Shown: positions 1 to 11,560, counted from the stretch's first letter. The stretch is 55,964 nt of DNA from Lactifluus volemus (GCA_022376515.1 WTXI01000239.1:1-55964), one strand, 5' to 3'. The notes: generated from the letters alone by a model not told the origin. Made by a program: numbers and translations.

Positions 1-1325
1 GTTCGGGCAAGGGGGCACTCGACGGCGGCCCTTTCCCCGTGCCTCCCGATCGAGCCTCTCCCTGCGAGCAATGCGCTCCTGCTCGCACAACCACCCTCTA
101 ACCCTGCCTTTACTCCCACCAAACAACACTTCATCGACAGCATCAAGGTACTGCGCAGCAGCCCGCTGCTGCTTCTCGAGATCCTCAAACTTGAGATCCG
201 ACCTGTAAAGCCATCCGCTGCCGAGCACGAGCCGTTCGTCCCACCGCTCGCGCGGCAATCGTTCACTCTCTTCGTCGACGTTGAAATCGTCTTCCTCTTC
301 ATCCCAGACCAGTATGGACTCGCGACGGCCACCTACGCGCATGACCGAGACCGAGAATGAGACGTCGGATGGTCCGTCGGACATTTCGGCGGGCGACGCG
401 ACACGCGATTGTGAGCTATGATCACTGCCCGCATCGTACGCATCATCCGAGAGCGGCACGCGCGCGCTTTCCTCGAGTTCACGCAGGACGGTGAGGACTT
501 CCAGTGCCGCGTGCCGGATCCGGGCTAACGGGTCCGTGCGGTCCGTGCCTGAAAACACGCGCCGCTTCTGCGGCTCGCTCGTGGAGAGCGATGTGGGACG
601 GAAACCTTGCCGGGGATGTGCGCTGCTCCCGTGCTCATCGGGAAGGGAGAGTAGGTAGTTGCGAACGGAGCGGATCGCGTGCGTTGTCACCTTGAGTGCG
701 CGGAGCACGTCAAAGCCGTTATTTGCCGTGCGCGCATGAACGGTCAACAGACCAGGGTCAGGACTTTGCGCGTTGTCGCCCGCGCGTAGCCTCCAGACAT
801 CTTCGACGACGGTCAAGTCGTGGATGACACCGGGCCGGAGGTTCTCAGGGTCGACCTCGAAGGTCTTAACATAAGGGATGAATGCAGGGTGAGGTTGCAC
901 AGGGATCGCAGGTGGTGAAGGAGGAAGGTCGAGTTCTTGAAGGCTGGTCAAAGAAGGGCTCGCTTTGGTGTGAGTATTAAGGGTGCCGATCGCGGGGACA
1001 AGACCCCTACGTCTCGCGTTTGACCTGAAATTGACCATGAGGCTTTACAATTGAATAGATAAGGTTTGCATACGTACTCCTTCTTCGCGATAAGCCCCGT
1101 CTTTGTGAAGTAATGCTGAAGATGTTCAATGCTCCCCAACGCCATGACACTTCCTCGCTTTGCCGCGCTTCGGCTGAATGGTTTCTGCTCCTTATTCGCT
1201 GCGGTCGAATTGGGGTAAAAAGCTGCCTGAGGGCGCGATTTCATAGTTGGTGCGGGTGGAGACGAGTCCTGAGTTCCCGTAGATTGGGGAGTGAGAGAAG
1301 GAGTGGAAGAGGAGATGTCAGACAT
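1..1325 (-). CDS. Conserved-looking fungal protein of unknown function, 3' end beyond window
   Basis: The start ATG is at 1325. One intron (1025-1077, donor GTACGT, acceptor TTTCAG) joins a Ser/Thr/Pro-rich N-terminus to a frame that stays open to the left edge. After about 100 residues the sequence looks like a folded domain, with the stretches PYVKTFEVDPENLRPGVIHD and LTVVEDVWRLRAGD, then ARTANNGFDVLRALKVTTHA. A low-complexity acidic/Ser linker follows, and the visible C-terminal part is charged and helical (SDLKFEDLEKQQRAAAQYLD). The protein runs beyond 420 residues. There is no signal peptide or membrane segment. I cannot assign a family or function. The gene points away from the Kish gene, with about 500 bp between the two starts. 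Confidence 0.75.
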
Positions 1326-1828
1326 GAGTTTGGAGAGGTAACCAAGTGTGGACGGAAAGTGAAAGAGAGGCTCTCTTTTCCCACCTGAATGATGACAAAT
1401 CTGTCAGTCTATTTTCGTATCTGACCGTCATCCACATCCCCCAGACCTGGATGAGCTATACAAGACTTGGATGTGGCCCATCCTCTCCGTAGTCACGCAC
1501 ATAATCCTAGTGTTTCGAGAAGCGAGTAGGAATGGGGAGAGGCCGAAAAAAAAACAAGGCCTCAACTAGTAGACTATTTAACTAGTCCGTCTACAATGCT
1601 AATCACGATATAAAACACAATAATGAAATGAAACAACGCGCTCGATCTGTAAGTGAGGCATCTTGCAAGGGGCCGCCTGGTGAGTTGGCACAAAGTGAAA
1701 CGAGATGCATGAAGAGCAACCGTGCCCCGGCCCGGGAGTACCCGTTATCCACCAGTTGGTGGTTTGCCACGTGGAAGCCAATTCGTTACCTCAGCCATTT
1801 GCTTCAGCGAAACGAGCAGGGTTTCATT
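1326..1828. other. Intergenic, no gene seen
   Basis: About 500 bp between two divergent genes, so it should hold both promoters. It has short A/T runs and no ORF that resembles a protein. I see no RNA gene. Confidence 0.5.
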
Positions 1829-2366
1829 ATGGTCCGTCTATCTTCCACCTCACTCCATCTCTCTTTCAAGCTCGACTGACGACATTCACCCGCCTTCCCA
1901 TCCTCCGCCATGATGGTTTGACCATATCAGTCCGCGCTCTTTAACTTCCAGTCGCTGCTGCTCGTCATTCTCCTCCTGATTTGTACCTGCACGTACATTC
2001 GTGCTGTCGCGCCACGACTTATTGACAGCAACAAACAAGGGTACGTCTGCTCTCTCTTTTGTCCCCTACAATGCGCGCAGCTGCCAGCACCAGCTAACCA
2101 CACCACACCCTACCTCCCAATTACCCGCTCCATTTATTACTCGTGACTTTCGTCGAAATACGTGTTTCACCTGTGCTGATGTATCTTTTCAGTTTGCTCG
2201 GTATCTTTTTCATGTTCGCACGAATCGGTGCGTCTCCACGTCCCACTCTGTCGCTCTCACCGCCACCTGGCGGAACTGATCGCGCGGGTTTTTGGTAGGA
2301 GAACGGCTATCGCCTTATGTTGCGTTGGCGTGCGTTGCGATGGCAGTACGGATGTTACTTTTGTGA
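1829..2366 (+). CDS. KSH1: Kish (TMEM167/Ksh1 family) small secretory-pathway membrane protein
   Basis: Exons 1931-2040, 2193-2227 and 2299-2366 join to a 71-residue frame beginning [20 protein letters not shown], followed by [20 protein letters not shown] and [20 protein letters not shown]. This matches the Kish family almost throughout: an N-terminal membrane segment, the NK.GLLGIF block, the ARIGER.SPYV block and a hydrophobic tail. Family members are about 72 residues and act in early secretion (Golgi). The initiator Met must come from a separate upstream exon because the acceptor ATATCAG at 1930 directly precedes the Ser codon. I chose ATG|GTCCGT at 1829, giving a 99-nt intron, but that donor is weak. 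The well-placed ATGATG at 1910-1915 lies only 15 nt before the acceptor, too close for a normal intron. The identity is sure; the first exon is not. Confidence 0.85.
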
Positions 2367-3364
2367 TGATACATCTCCCCACCCCTCCTCTTCCAACCAC
2401 CATGATATCGCGCTGTTGTACCATTGCGACGCAGGACCCGCTTCTCGCTGCTCTCTCAATACACACCCTGTAATAATGCTTCTGGCCGATTATGGGTGCT
2501 TCTGCGCGTGTATCCAATTGCCGCTGCTTCACGGTCTATCTTGCGAACTGATGCGACAGAAGGTCTGAGATGGTCGGACACACTGATCCTGTCTCCCGTG
2601 TTAGGGTCGGACCTAGAGAATAGCTCCTCCAAGCGTCCTCTCTCTTCGAGTTGCCAGGTTTGGGCCGATAGGGTGTTATGAGATGATACGTTCTTCACCT
2701 TGCCAGCTCACTCTTTTTGTCTGAGCATTGCGTACCAGTTCGGGGATCGGGACTCGGATGTCCAGGCTTCCTGTGTGATCTAGCCCCTCCTTCCCTTCTC
2801 GTGTCCCGCCTCCGGGACAGCATGTGCAAGACCCGTCATCAATGTGAACAATGTGATGCATGCCACTGCCTTTCTCGGAGCATCTCAAATTGACTTCGGC
2901 GCCCGTGACAGACGTCAAAGGGACCGATGATCTCACAATATGGTCGGTAGTGCTGTAGTGCATCACCAGCGCGACCCAATGTGATTCTCATTTCACCTTG
3001 GGCTTAGGGCGGCTATAAATGTAGTTCGGTCAGCATGTCTTGCTCTCTAGCTTTACATTCACAGTCTCCCGCGTGGGTGCCACTGGCTAAGTCGACACAG
3101 GATCGTCGACCTTGCAAACAAAGTAACAAGCAAGAGGCGCATCTTGGTCGTTTCAGCTTACCTTGCCAATTAATGCAAGGGTTTTGTGAACACCGACACG
3201 CATTGCACAGGCATCCGGGCTGTGTGGGTGGGCCGATTCGGGTTAGGCTAGTGGGACACGCAACATACATGATGCGTATTGTGGTGCCACAAAACGTTGT
3301 TAAATAGCATGTGCGATGGTACGTCGTTAGCCACTGATTCAAGTATGATATATGTACGGGGAGA
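2367..3364. other. Intergenic, no gene supported
   Basis: About 1 kb between the Kish stop and the next candidate gene. Short opposing ORFs at 3013-3342 overlap on both strands and show no family or splice pattern, so I do not call them. Confidence 0.45.
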
Positions 3365-3643
3365 TTATAACCACCAGTAGTGAAGACAGGATTTCACATC
3401 GGCTCTGATGTCCTCTTGGGTTTTCTTTACCCCTAATTGCATTGCATCGTCGTTGGGGAAACCTTGTTGACGACTGAAAGAAAACGTGGCTCGTCGGACG
3501 TAATACATCCCACTTTTGGGAGCATACAAGCGCCTCAGTGAGTACCGCCAATATCATGAGAACAACAGCGCTAACAGGCCACGAGTAATCAGCACGGCGC
3601 CTCAATGCTACCCTAGCCCTTACATAAATTCAAGCAAGCCCAT
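3365..3643 (-). CDS. Possible 62-residue protein of unknown function
   Basis: Two exons (3624-3643 and 3365-3533) are joined across a 90-nt intron with donor GTAAGG. They give 63 codons including the stop, beginning MGLLEFMRLYAPKSGMYYVR and ending ADVKSCLHYWWL. The middle (RRATFSFSRQQGFPNDDAMQ) reads like real protein, and the total is a multiple of three. The start ATG has an A at -3. I recognise no family, signal peptide or membrane helix. Against it: its start lies only 34 nt from the start of the divergent CaaX gene, so the two 5' leaders would overlap, and the ORF is short enough to be chance. Confidence 0.35.
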
Positions 3644-3677
3644 TTGCGAAGCATACTAGTAACCACCACTTCGTTTC

Positions 3678-6303
3678 ATGAATACCCCCCCACAAACTCC
3701 TCCAAAGTCGACGCCCTATTCTCATGATTCCCCGTCTAGCTTCGTTTCACAACCCCGCGACACCTCGTCAAGACCTGCGAAGGTACACCGGCATCATGAC
3801 ACAATGATGGATCCGGGATCCCAACAAGCAAAAGCAAGAGCGACGCGGAAGGATGTATCTCATACGAGGGATGAGACCAGAAAGGGGCATTCTACCAAAC
3901 GCCATGAGATTGCTACAGGTGTTAGCTCCGTGGAAGATTCCTTCGAACGTTCGCCGATCAAGGAAACGTTTTATGAAACCACTGGTGTTCCAGCGACGGA
4001 AGATACCAGCGAGTTCGATTCGAAGGTTGCCACACTGAATCGAACTGAACAGGTGAGTCCCTGCACCTACCCAATACCTGTGCTTGTGATTCTTACCAGG
4101 AGCTGTCAACCGCAGCCTTCCACTGGCACAGTCGATCAACGAAGCGCATTGGATGCCCCATCCGTCTCCAGATCGTATAGCCGTGTGGCACGTGACAGCG
4201 TACCACCCATATCACGGACGAAAACGTTGCCACCGGACCAGCAGAACCTTCCAACCATCCTCGTTTCTCCTGAGGATGTACACCCTGTGCAGACATCGCG
4301 AAAGCGTGGTGATGGCTCCTCAAACCGTCCTGAAGTGTTGGATCCACGTCATTCACCAATGGAGGATCGCGGCCATTCCCTCAAATTGCCATCTTTGCCG
4401 CCAGGGACATCATCCCAGTCTTCCTTGTCGTCATCAGTCTCATCAGCAGCGCTAAAGAGAACTTCTAGTGAGATGCGCTCGATGAAGGATACACCTTCAG
4501 GTGAACGGTCAGGGACACTTGAATCTGTTCACAAATCGACAGCCCACTCGGATGCCAACAAGGGAATTCACTCGGCCTCACGCTACGGGAGAAGTCACCC
4601 GAACCTTCCAGACGCGATGCATGAGCGTTTCACTAAAGCAGAGCACCCTTCCCCACATCCGTCATCACCTGGACCCCCTCGCCCTGACAAGAGCGCTTCT
4701 CATTATCACCCGCCACTACAACGCCGCACGAAGTCTTCGTTTGTCGGCGGCACTGCCTCTCCAGATCTTTCAAATCCTCCAGGAGGTATCATCGCACGAA
4801 CGGTTTCCACACATCCACGCGTAGGCACCAGTGAATTTGGAAGATTCCTTCCGGACAATGTGAGGTCATGGGATGGAACAAAGGGCTTACCCCCGCCTCC
4901 TCCCAAGGCACAGTTTTACCCACCCGACCAGCCTTTGAACAAAACTTCGGTGGACCTCGGTGCAAGTGCTGGAAAATCTTTCCTTTCCCTTTCCACACCA
5001 CACGATTCACCAGTGCTGGCGACGAGGGATATGAGGAGTGACGGAGTGACAAGGAAGGAAGGTATGTATGCGTCTAAATCCGCCCTTCTGCTTTGTTAAT
5101 GATTCCCTCATAAGTCCCACGTAGTAGCTCAAGCACGCATGGTGGAAGCTTAGAACCAACTTTGCCATTGGCAGACTCTACCAAGGAGCATGATATCCAT
5201 AACACGCCGCCGATGCCGCCTCACCATTCTTCTAAAATGCAGCAAGGTCCGGGTGGCCCTGTGGCCACACGAGAGCCCTCGTCAAGCATGGGAATCTCAA
5301 GGGAGTGGTCTCAGGTTCCCATGGAAAGTCATACACGCATCGAATCACCCTCGGATCGCGTAGAACATGACCACCCGTTTTCCTTGCCAAGTCTGTCTCG
5401 ACAACCTTCCACTTACGCACACCCATACTCGGGAATTTCAACAGGAAGCAGGGCTGAACTCAATCACTTAGGGTCGGTGAGGCCAGAGGGTCCAAGGGGC
5501 GGTGAACAAGCTCAACAGCAGGGAGATGGTATCTCAAGGGAGACACGTCCTATTGTAGTGGGACGCGATGTGCCCACAGACATCCAGCCACTTCAACAAC
5601 GAGCTGCAGAGTCTACGGCCTCCCTGAGTCAATCTGGACAGCTGGAGGATGGTGACCGATCGGGAGATGCGGACGTTGTGACGGTGAGTCTGCATCTGTG
5701 CTGTATCTTTGCTTGTGATCCTTAGTACGAGCTGTCTGTCACAGTTCCCCGATGATACAGACTACTTACGAAGCCATGACATCTCCCCCTCCACGATGAA
5801 TGGTTTGTTGACAACCATGGATACGATCACGATGGCTTCAGGTATGCGTACTACACCAAAGCCAGTCGTCTTTTTTGTTGCTGATAAATTAATGAATCGG
5901 CCCTTCCTCAGCCACTCATGGGCAATCAGGTCTATCTGGACGGGGTACCAACCCTGGGGCTAGTCGTTCACGAAGGCCAGATGGAGGTAGGGACCCAGGC
6001 GGCGGACCTCACCGCGGTCCCCCAAGTGAACCCCCCCACGACCCCTCTACCAGTCTCCGCGGTGGTTTCTCCAGCACTCGCCCCGGCGGTTACTCCAGCG
6101 CGCCCCCTGGCGGTCGCCTCCGCGGTGCACCCGGTGGTCCACCCGGTGATCCCCATGGCGGCACTACCGTGGTCCCCACCATCGATCCTTCCCGCCGTTC
6201 CCCCACCCGCCCCTCCAACCCGTCTCCCAACCTTCCCCCCATCAGTAACCCAGAAAAAACCCCCGACAAGGGCTGCTTTGGCTGCTGCTGCATAATTATG
6301 TGA
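3678..6303 (+). CDS. Large disordered protein with C-terminal CaaX (CIIM) prenylation box
   Basis: Five exons (3678-4052, 4116-5061, 5154-5683, 5745-5841, 5912-6303) total 2340 nt, giving 779 residues. Nearly the whole chain is Ser/Pro/Thr-rich and looks disordered. It includes a polyproline stretch (GLPPPPPKAQFYPPDQP, near residue 415) and a Gly/Arg/Pro-rich C-terminal third with repeats such as RGGFSSTRPGGYSSAPPGGR. The last residues are KGCFGCCCIIM. CIIM is a CaaX box, and Met at the end favours farnesyltransferase. The Cys residues just before it could be palmitoylated. I infer a membrane-tethered scaffold or regulator; no catalytic domain is visible. The first intron is in frame (63 nt), so an unspliced form would also be open there. 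Only the last three exon joins bring the CaaX box into frame. Confidence 0.7.
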
Positions 6304-7098
6304 CTGATACATGAGCGCTGCGTGAACGTCAGAGGGAACACCCCAAGGAGCTGTCATGAGTAGGCTCAAGTGCGCTTGCTAACCCAGTCAAGACATTTTA
6401 GCACGAAAAACGAAGCCTTTTCACTCCACCTGTAGGTAGATCACCTTGATTGGGGTCTTGCAAAACCTCTGGGCAGTAGCCTCCCTCGGCTCAAGACACC
6501 AGTTCAAGGCAAATTAAACTCCGATTTGGCAATGCCCGTTGACATGAGTTTTGAACAACAAATTGATCATATGTTTACATATCCTTTATATCTCACCCTT
6601 TCACTATATATAAATGTTTACGCATCCCTGCTCGAATCTCTGTCACCCATGTAAGACCAGCATCTCTCAGTTGTTTTTCGTCCCGCATGTGGGTAGTCGA
6701 TGGCTGCCACCTCGACCGTCACGATAGGTCACATTAATGTGCAGATACATCCAAGTCTACTCACAAGAGCAGGCATCCTGGATGCCGATGAGTTTCTTAC
6801 CGCGAAGAGATACTGCTAAGGGGTACACTGTCAGAAGCGCTCGGCAATCTCGCGCTCGTGCACACTCGGTCATTTTCTTTGCGAGGAAGCAGTCAGGAAA
6901 CGTCATGACTTGTGCATCCACTGGCACAAGCCTACGATAATGAACGACGGCCCCGAATGGCACGAATCAAATAGTAAGGTGTAATTATGACCTAAAGGAG
7001 AGACTACGGGTCTGAACTCGGAGAAAGTATTTAATCAGCTAAATAACAGTGTCCAATGTTATTTTCTCTGCACATATGCATTTAAAGAGGGTGGAGCG
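6304..7098. other. Intergenic; right part is the 3' flank shared by the CPL1-like array
   Basis: No gene is seen. From about 6925 the sequence (tacgataatgaacgacgg..., then cctaaaggagagactacggg) is related to the DNA just beyond the stop codon of each CPL1-like gene. This marks the left edge of the duplicated unit. Confidence 0.5.
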
Positions 7099-8174
7099 TC
7101 AATTTTTCCTTTTTCACAGAGGGATGTGTTTGAGCCCATAAACCCTGGCAGGAACAGACTCGGCTTCGTCCTCGTAATGCTGTGAAATCTTTCCATGCCT
7201 AGAGACGCAATGGGTGCGGTCATGCGCGGGGCATACCCTGGGAGGCAACGGTGGACAACACATTCACCTGCAATACAGGCGACGTCTGTAACACCGGGGA
7301 GGGAAGTACAGTGTTGGCCGATTGGAACATAAGGTGTCAGGGGTAACATGCAACCCGCCACCTGGACCGTGTCACGATATGCGCATATACAGAGACAAAA
7401 AGTCTCGGGGGGAGTACTTACAGCTTTTGAGATCGTCAGTCGTGTTGATGCACTCCCATGAACGAGCACCACCGCCAAGGACACCGCATGCAGCCCATTC
7501 TGGACCCATCTCGGCACAGGTACTGCTGCTAAGCCAACGTTTCTTCTTTGTTGACGGAGCGCTTGCGGGACATGACGCAGGTCCCACACACTTGCCATTG
7601 CAGACGACTGAGGGTGTTTCGCAAACGCACGTCGTCGGGTGGTCTGGCGGGGAAGCCGTGAAGCCGTCCATGCAGTGAAACTCGCACGGGTTTCCGTCAA
7701 CACAGCGGGAATGGAGTGGTCCGGGTAGTGACAGCCCGAACGTGCGGCCGCTTCGTAGACCTGAAGTTCAAGTCAAGTTAGAATAAATGTTCAAGGCATC
7801 TTTTCATTTCACGTACGAGGCCCTTCAAAGTGGAGGTGACAGTCGGTTCACCGCCCTGGGCTTGCCCGACTGCCGCGATGGCGACTGGATTTGTCTGAGT
7901 GTAAAGGGGAATGGATGACATACACAGGCAGGCATCTGAGACATTCGATAAGGAGCGGTGTCACAGCATACTCTAGGGGATTGACAGACCTATCACGCCA
8001 ATGGGAGTCGAAATGCCAAGTAAGTTGGGGACATCAAGATCTGCGTTCACGGACGCGCACATGTCGAGGAGCTCGCGTGTCTAGAGGGTGTGATGCTGGC
8101 TCTCGCATCTTAAGGGACGATGCACGAGCCCCGAAGAACAGACCGAGAAGAGAAAGGAGCTTGAAGAGACGCAT
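7099..8174 (-). pseudogene. CPL1-like secreted protein, copy 1, frameshifted
   Basis: This has the same four-exon layout as the four intact copies, starting with the signal peptide MRLFKLLSLLGLFFGARASS. Compared with them it has a 2-nt loss in exon 1 (about 8071-8076), a 1-nt loss in exon 3 (about 7701-7706, at the position of ACVDG), a 1-nt gain at the start of exon 4 (about 7348), and a 1-nt loss in exon 4 (about 7220). Exon 1 therefore reads out after TRAPRHVRVRERRS. Pieces in the other frames still read PCEFHCMDGFTASPPDHPTT, CAEMGPEWAACGVLGG and GQHCTSLPGVTDVACIAGEC. The splice sites are mostly intact, so decay is recent. The TATA-type promoter is retained, so it may still be transcribed. 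Confidence 0.85.
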
Positions 8175-8263
8175 ACCGCGAGGAAGAAAGTCTCCGCACA
8201 AGAAAAAGAGAATGGATAGGGCGACAGAAATGACCCCAAGGAGCCGCAGGCATCAGGAAAAGG

Positions 8264-8272
8264 TTTATATGC
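8264..8272 (-). promoter_or_regulatory. TATA-like element upstream of CPL1-like copy 1
   Basis: GCATATAAA on the minus strand, about 90 nt before the ATG. It sits in a block (gagccg...catcagg...) kept upstream of all five copies. Confidence 0.5.
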
Positions 8273-8384
8273 TAGAGTTACTAGCGACGCCTAGCCATCC
8301 ACTAGCTCACCACAGTACAGTATACCGAACAGTATTGTATGGTTGAAGCGTCCCGGCCTTCGAGAAGTTGTCGGATCGTAAGCG

Positions 8385-8500
8385 TGGGCGCGACATGTAG
8401 ACCGCACAGATTGACATTTCCGAGAGGTGTCGCGTGCATGTGCCATGTGACACCATATTTTGCATTGGTTTATCTGTGTCTGCTTTGTTATCGATCTATC
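8385..8500. repeat. Array flank, matches 23150-23260
   Basis: The stretch ttggtttatctgtgtctgct and its neighbourhood recur, with some changes, at 23220-23255 beyond the other end of the array, in the same orientation. Confidence 0.55.
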
Positions 8501-8505
8501 ACTGT

Positions 8506-8527
8506 ATTACCTTGCTTGCAAGGTAAT
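8506..8527. repeat. Short perfect hairpin
   Basis: ATTACCTTGC and GCAAGGTAAT, 10-bp arms separated by 2 nt. No gene lies nearby for which it could act as a terminator. Confidence 0.5.
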
Positions 8528-10692
8528 CAATGCCCTTGCAGAATCAGTGTTTCTTATTAGTTCGGATCATTTCGGAAATGCTCTCTCAATGACTGTAAGC
8601 GAGCAACAAGAGGCTCACGCCGTGTGAGCGAGCAGTGTGTGGCTCGAGCTCCGTAAGCGAGCAATGGTCGGAAGCGACGGAAGGTTTCCGAGAGGATGTG
8701 ACGCCAGGTCCGTGTTTGATGTGTTGGCGTGTGTTAGGGCTCTGGGAGGAAATGTTGGGGAGGAGGAACGAGTCGAATGACTTACAGTAATTAGGGCCGT
8801 TCGGGTCCCCGAAGCTTCATTTTTGGCAGGGGAGCCGAGCGGATACCGTGGACCCGAACGGCCCGGGGCCCTAATTGCAGTTCTCCACTGTACGCCCTCC
8901 TTCCCTGGCCCTGTTTCCCATTTCCCCATCCCAACCGTTCCTCCCTTTCCTACCTAACTATCCCAATATGCCCGTTTCTCTCTGGGTTTCTCCATGAATC
9001 TCATGAACTCCATGGCCTCTTACTTCCAATTGCGATCCGTTCTGAAATGCTAATCCAGAACAGCCTAGAAGCCCAACACAAACTGGGCCCATCTACGCCG
9101 TTCAGATCTCGGCTCAGCTTGAATTTGGAGAGGCTGACAAGTAGAGCTGGTCCACGACCATATAGCACCCTACAGGTTTTGTCCTCATCGGCATCCGGAA
9201 AGCATGTTTTCCATCCTTGCTGTTGTTGCTTTTTCTGGCGGTGCCTAGATCATTGCTAGAATTTGTGGTTCTTGCGACTATCTGCGAAGATTTTCTGCCG
9301 TTGTGCTTCCCGTACTAGTCAACACAATTATCCTCAGAGCGCGCGCCATGCTAGCTTGAGAGGGTAGGTGACCACATGTCAGTTTGTTGGTGCATCCCAG
9401 TGCTTGACGTAACAGTGGTCGGAGCGAGTATCACCCTCACCCAAGTAAGCATCACACAAAGACAATGTTTCAATCATTTGGTGTGTCCGCTATAACTCGT
9501 CCTTGAGGTATTCACACCGTACCAGTAGCAACCACTTTTTCACTCTCACTTTGGGTGAACGGGTGGCTGATGAGCCACCGAATAGACTTTTCGGCCTTCG
9601 AGGGAGGTGCCTTGCTCCTCCGCGTCACCGACGCCATTACTCGGGGTCAACTTGTCGGTCTCCATCAACCAATTCGTCGATTGTTAATTCTCCACCTCCT
9701 CGTTGCCCTCCTTCCCGTCCATTTTTTCCCCCGTTTCTCGCGGAAGGTGTTGGTGTGTTGGTGTGAGTGAAAAAATAACCCATGAAAATAGTAATCGGTC
9801 TTACGGGGGTCTTAACTTGAATCACGCACTTTGCGATATTTCCTTTGCGTCGAGACCCCCGGCAGACCGAAATCGATGACGCCATAGCCTTCTCTCAACC
9901 ACACGCTTCCCCCGCTTTATCGACACCCCCGCGCCTCGACCCGGCCATGAAAACGACGCTATCTCTACTACGGCCCTCTCACACATCTCATTTCCCCTTT
10001 CTGATCGCCGTGCCCGTCCCACCCCGTTCTTACTCCATATTTTACTAGCACATGCGCTGCATTCCACAATTTGGCTACTACTAGTAATATAGACCCAAGG
10101 GTCGCGGCTCACTTCTTCTCTCCAACCCTTGCTGCCCAGACTATATGACGCTGACTCAATCATGGAAAAGACTCGTGAGCCCAATTTCCCCATACTGGAG
10201 AATGGTTCCTTTGTTTCGATGTCCCTGCCAGTACAAACAGAGAGGTCGGTGGCTGAGGTGTAAACTAGACCGATGCGTATGATACTGTTGGTGTGCCATT
10301 CTCGATATAACGTGCTGTATGCAGGGACACTAAGATGCGGTCGGTGTTTGTATATTTGAATCCGCTAACGACTCGGAGTTCATGTATACATGCCAGCTCT
10401 CTTAAATAGATTCTGTAGTGTCGGTGAGTGTTTAGGCTGTCGCTGCAGGAGAGCGAAGTCCTTGAAGGGCGAGTCTGAGGGTCACAAAACATGTTCACCG
10501 TGTTCTCCATGCCACATGATGAGACGTTCCGGGCATAGCTTGCTTGGGACTCATCTCGGAAAGTTTGCGAGTCCCTCGGTTGTGATCGCCTGGTGCCCTC
10601 GGCGTAGTTGATCTGCGCAAAAATCGTACTAGTACATACCTAGTTCAGTACGACGCCATCGGAAGCTCAAGTTCTTCTGCGGCATAGTATTC
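8528..10692. other. Intergenic, no gene supported
   Basis: More than 2 kb without a convincing gene. ORFs here (for example 9555-9770 plus and 9822-10193 minus) have no ATG-plus-splice model, signal peptide or family likeness that I can recognise. The 8789-8875 inverted repeat lies inside. Confidence 0.4.
8789..8875. mobile_element. 87-bp palindromic element, possible MITE remnant
   Basis: The ends are AATTAGGGCC and GGCCCTAATT. An inner pair, GGCCGTTCGGGTCC (8795-8808) and GGACCCGAACGGCC (8850-8863), is also perfectly complementary. The left flank is CAGT and the right flank is GCAGT, a possible 4-bp target duplication offset by one base. The size and terminal repeats suggest a miniature transposon. 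No second copy is visible in the window, so the class is unknown. Confidence 0.45.
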
Positions 10693-11560
10693 AACGCACA
10701 TGCCAACTCGAAGGCCGCAAATTCATCGATATTTACTTCCACTACTACTATTATGGCTAGTGCCAGTAGTACTAGTAGAAATATGATTGGCGACACGTTC
10801 TCTCACTCTCAGTGGCCGCAGGGATAGGTTGTCTGGCCGTCAAGTCACCGCAGAGGCTAAGATAAAGCTGAAGACTCGGAATCAGCCCCCAAAGGGGTGG
10901 GATGTGTGACAGGAAATCCATGCAAAATCGCACTCGCGCTGCTAGTACTAGTACCAGTCCTTCTTTTGATGTAATCCCGGACGGGTAGGTACTGCCAGAG
11001 CACATTTGCCCGAACGCGCCCTGCATGTGCAACGAACGATCTGTCGCTGCCTGGAGGAGCAGAGCTGTATCACTGCATATGGTCATCACATGAACCAACG
11101 GCCTGGGATTGGTCGTTGCTGCTAGCCAAGCTGCTTGCATACAGTCTTCGAATGATTCACCGCATAGAACTTGTTTCTTTTCCGTTGGCCTGCCTACTCA
11201 AGACGCGATCACGCGGCGATAGCACTAGGTAGGACGTTGCGAGACGTGTGGAGGAAAGGATAATATGATGAGACCCACTTCGCAATTGATTGTGCGGAAG
11301 GGCTAATCGAGCTGCAAAAGTCGGCGGTGAGTAACAGTGCGTGCACTGGTACAGCTGAGAAAAGTTCGAAAGAAGTGCAGTGAGGCATTTGCATCCGCAA
11401 ATAAAGCTTAGCCATTTGTGTCTGAGCTTCGTAATCCCCCACCTGCCTCGAGCAATGGTGCAATGATGAGCAACTTGCGGGTCGAATTGAACTTGGCGGT
11501 ATTTCGGACAACTATCATGTGAGCCAACAAGTAGCTTTCGAAATACTTTTTAAACGATTT
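10693..11560. repeat. REP-A copy 1 (array spacer)
   Basis: It begins near gccaactcgaaggccgcaaa and includes the stretch ttggcctgcctactcaagac (about 11189). It is related to 13548-14360 and 16135-17050. A minus-strand ORF inside shares the phrase SPSAQSIAK with the other copies, but the copies diverge by frameshifts, so I treat it as non-coding. Confidence 0.7.

Noticed and set aside
3013..3342. Cys-rich minus-strand ORF of 109 residues
   Set aside because: It overlaps an equally long plus-strand ORF, has no signal peptide, and the cysteine spacing fits no family I know.
4053..4099. 47-nt intron ending at CCAG in the CaaX gene
   Set aside because: That acceptor shifts the frame into an early stop; the acceptor 16 nt further (CCGCAG, 4115) keeps the frame.
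9555..10193. ORFs on both strands around 9.6-10.2 kb
   Set aside because: Composition is pyrimidine-rich, there is no family likeness, and opposing frames overlap.
10772..11511. Minus-strand ORFs in REP-A that recur in part at 13877-14239 and 16317-16850
   Set aside because: Shared phrases come from duplicated DNA. The reading frame shifts between copies and no splice model or domain is consistent, so this is repeat sequence, not a gene.
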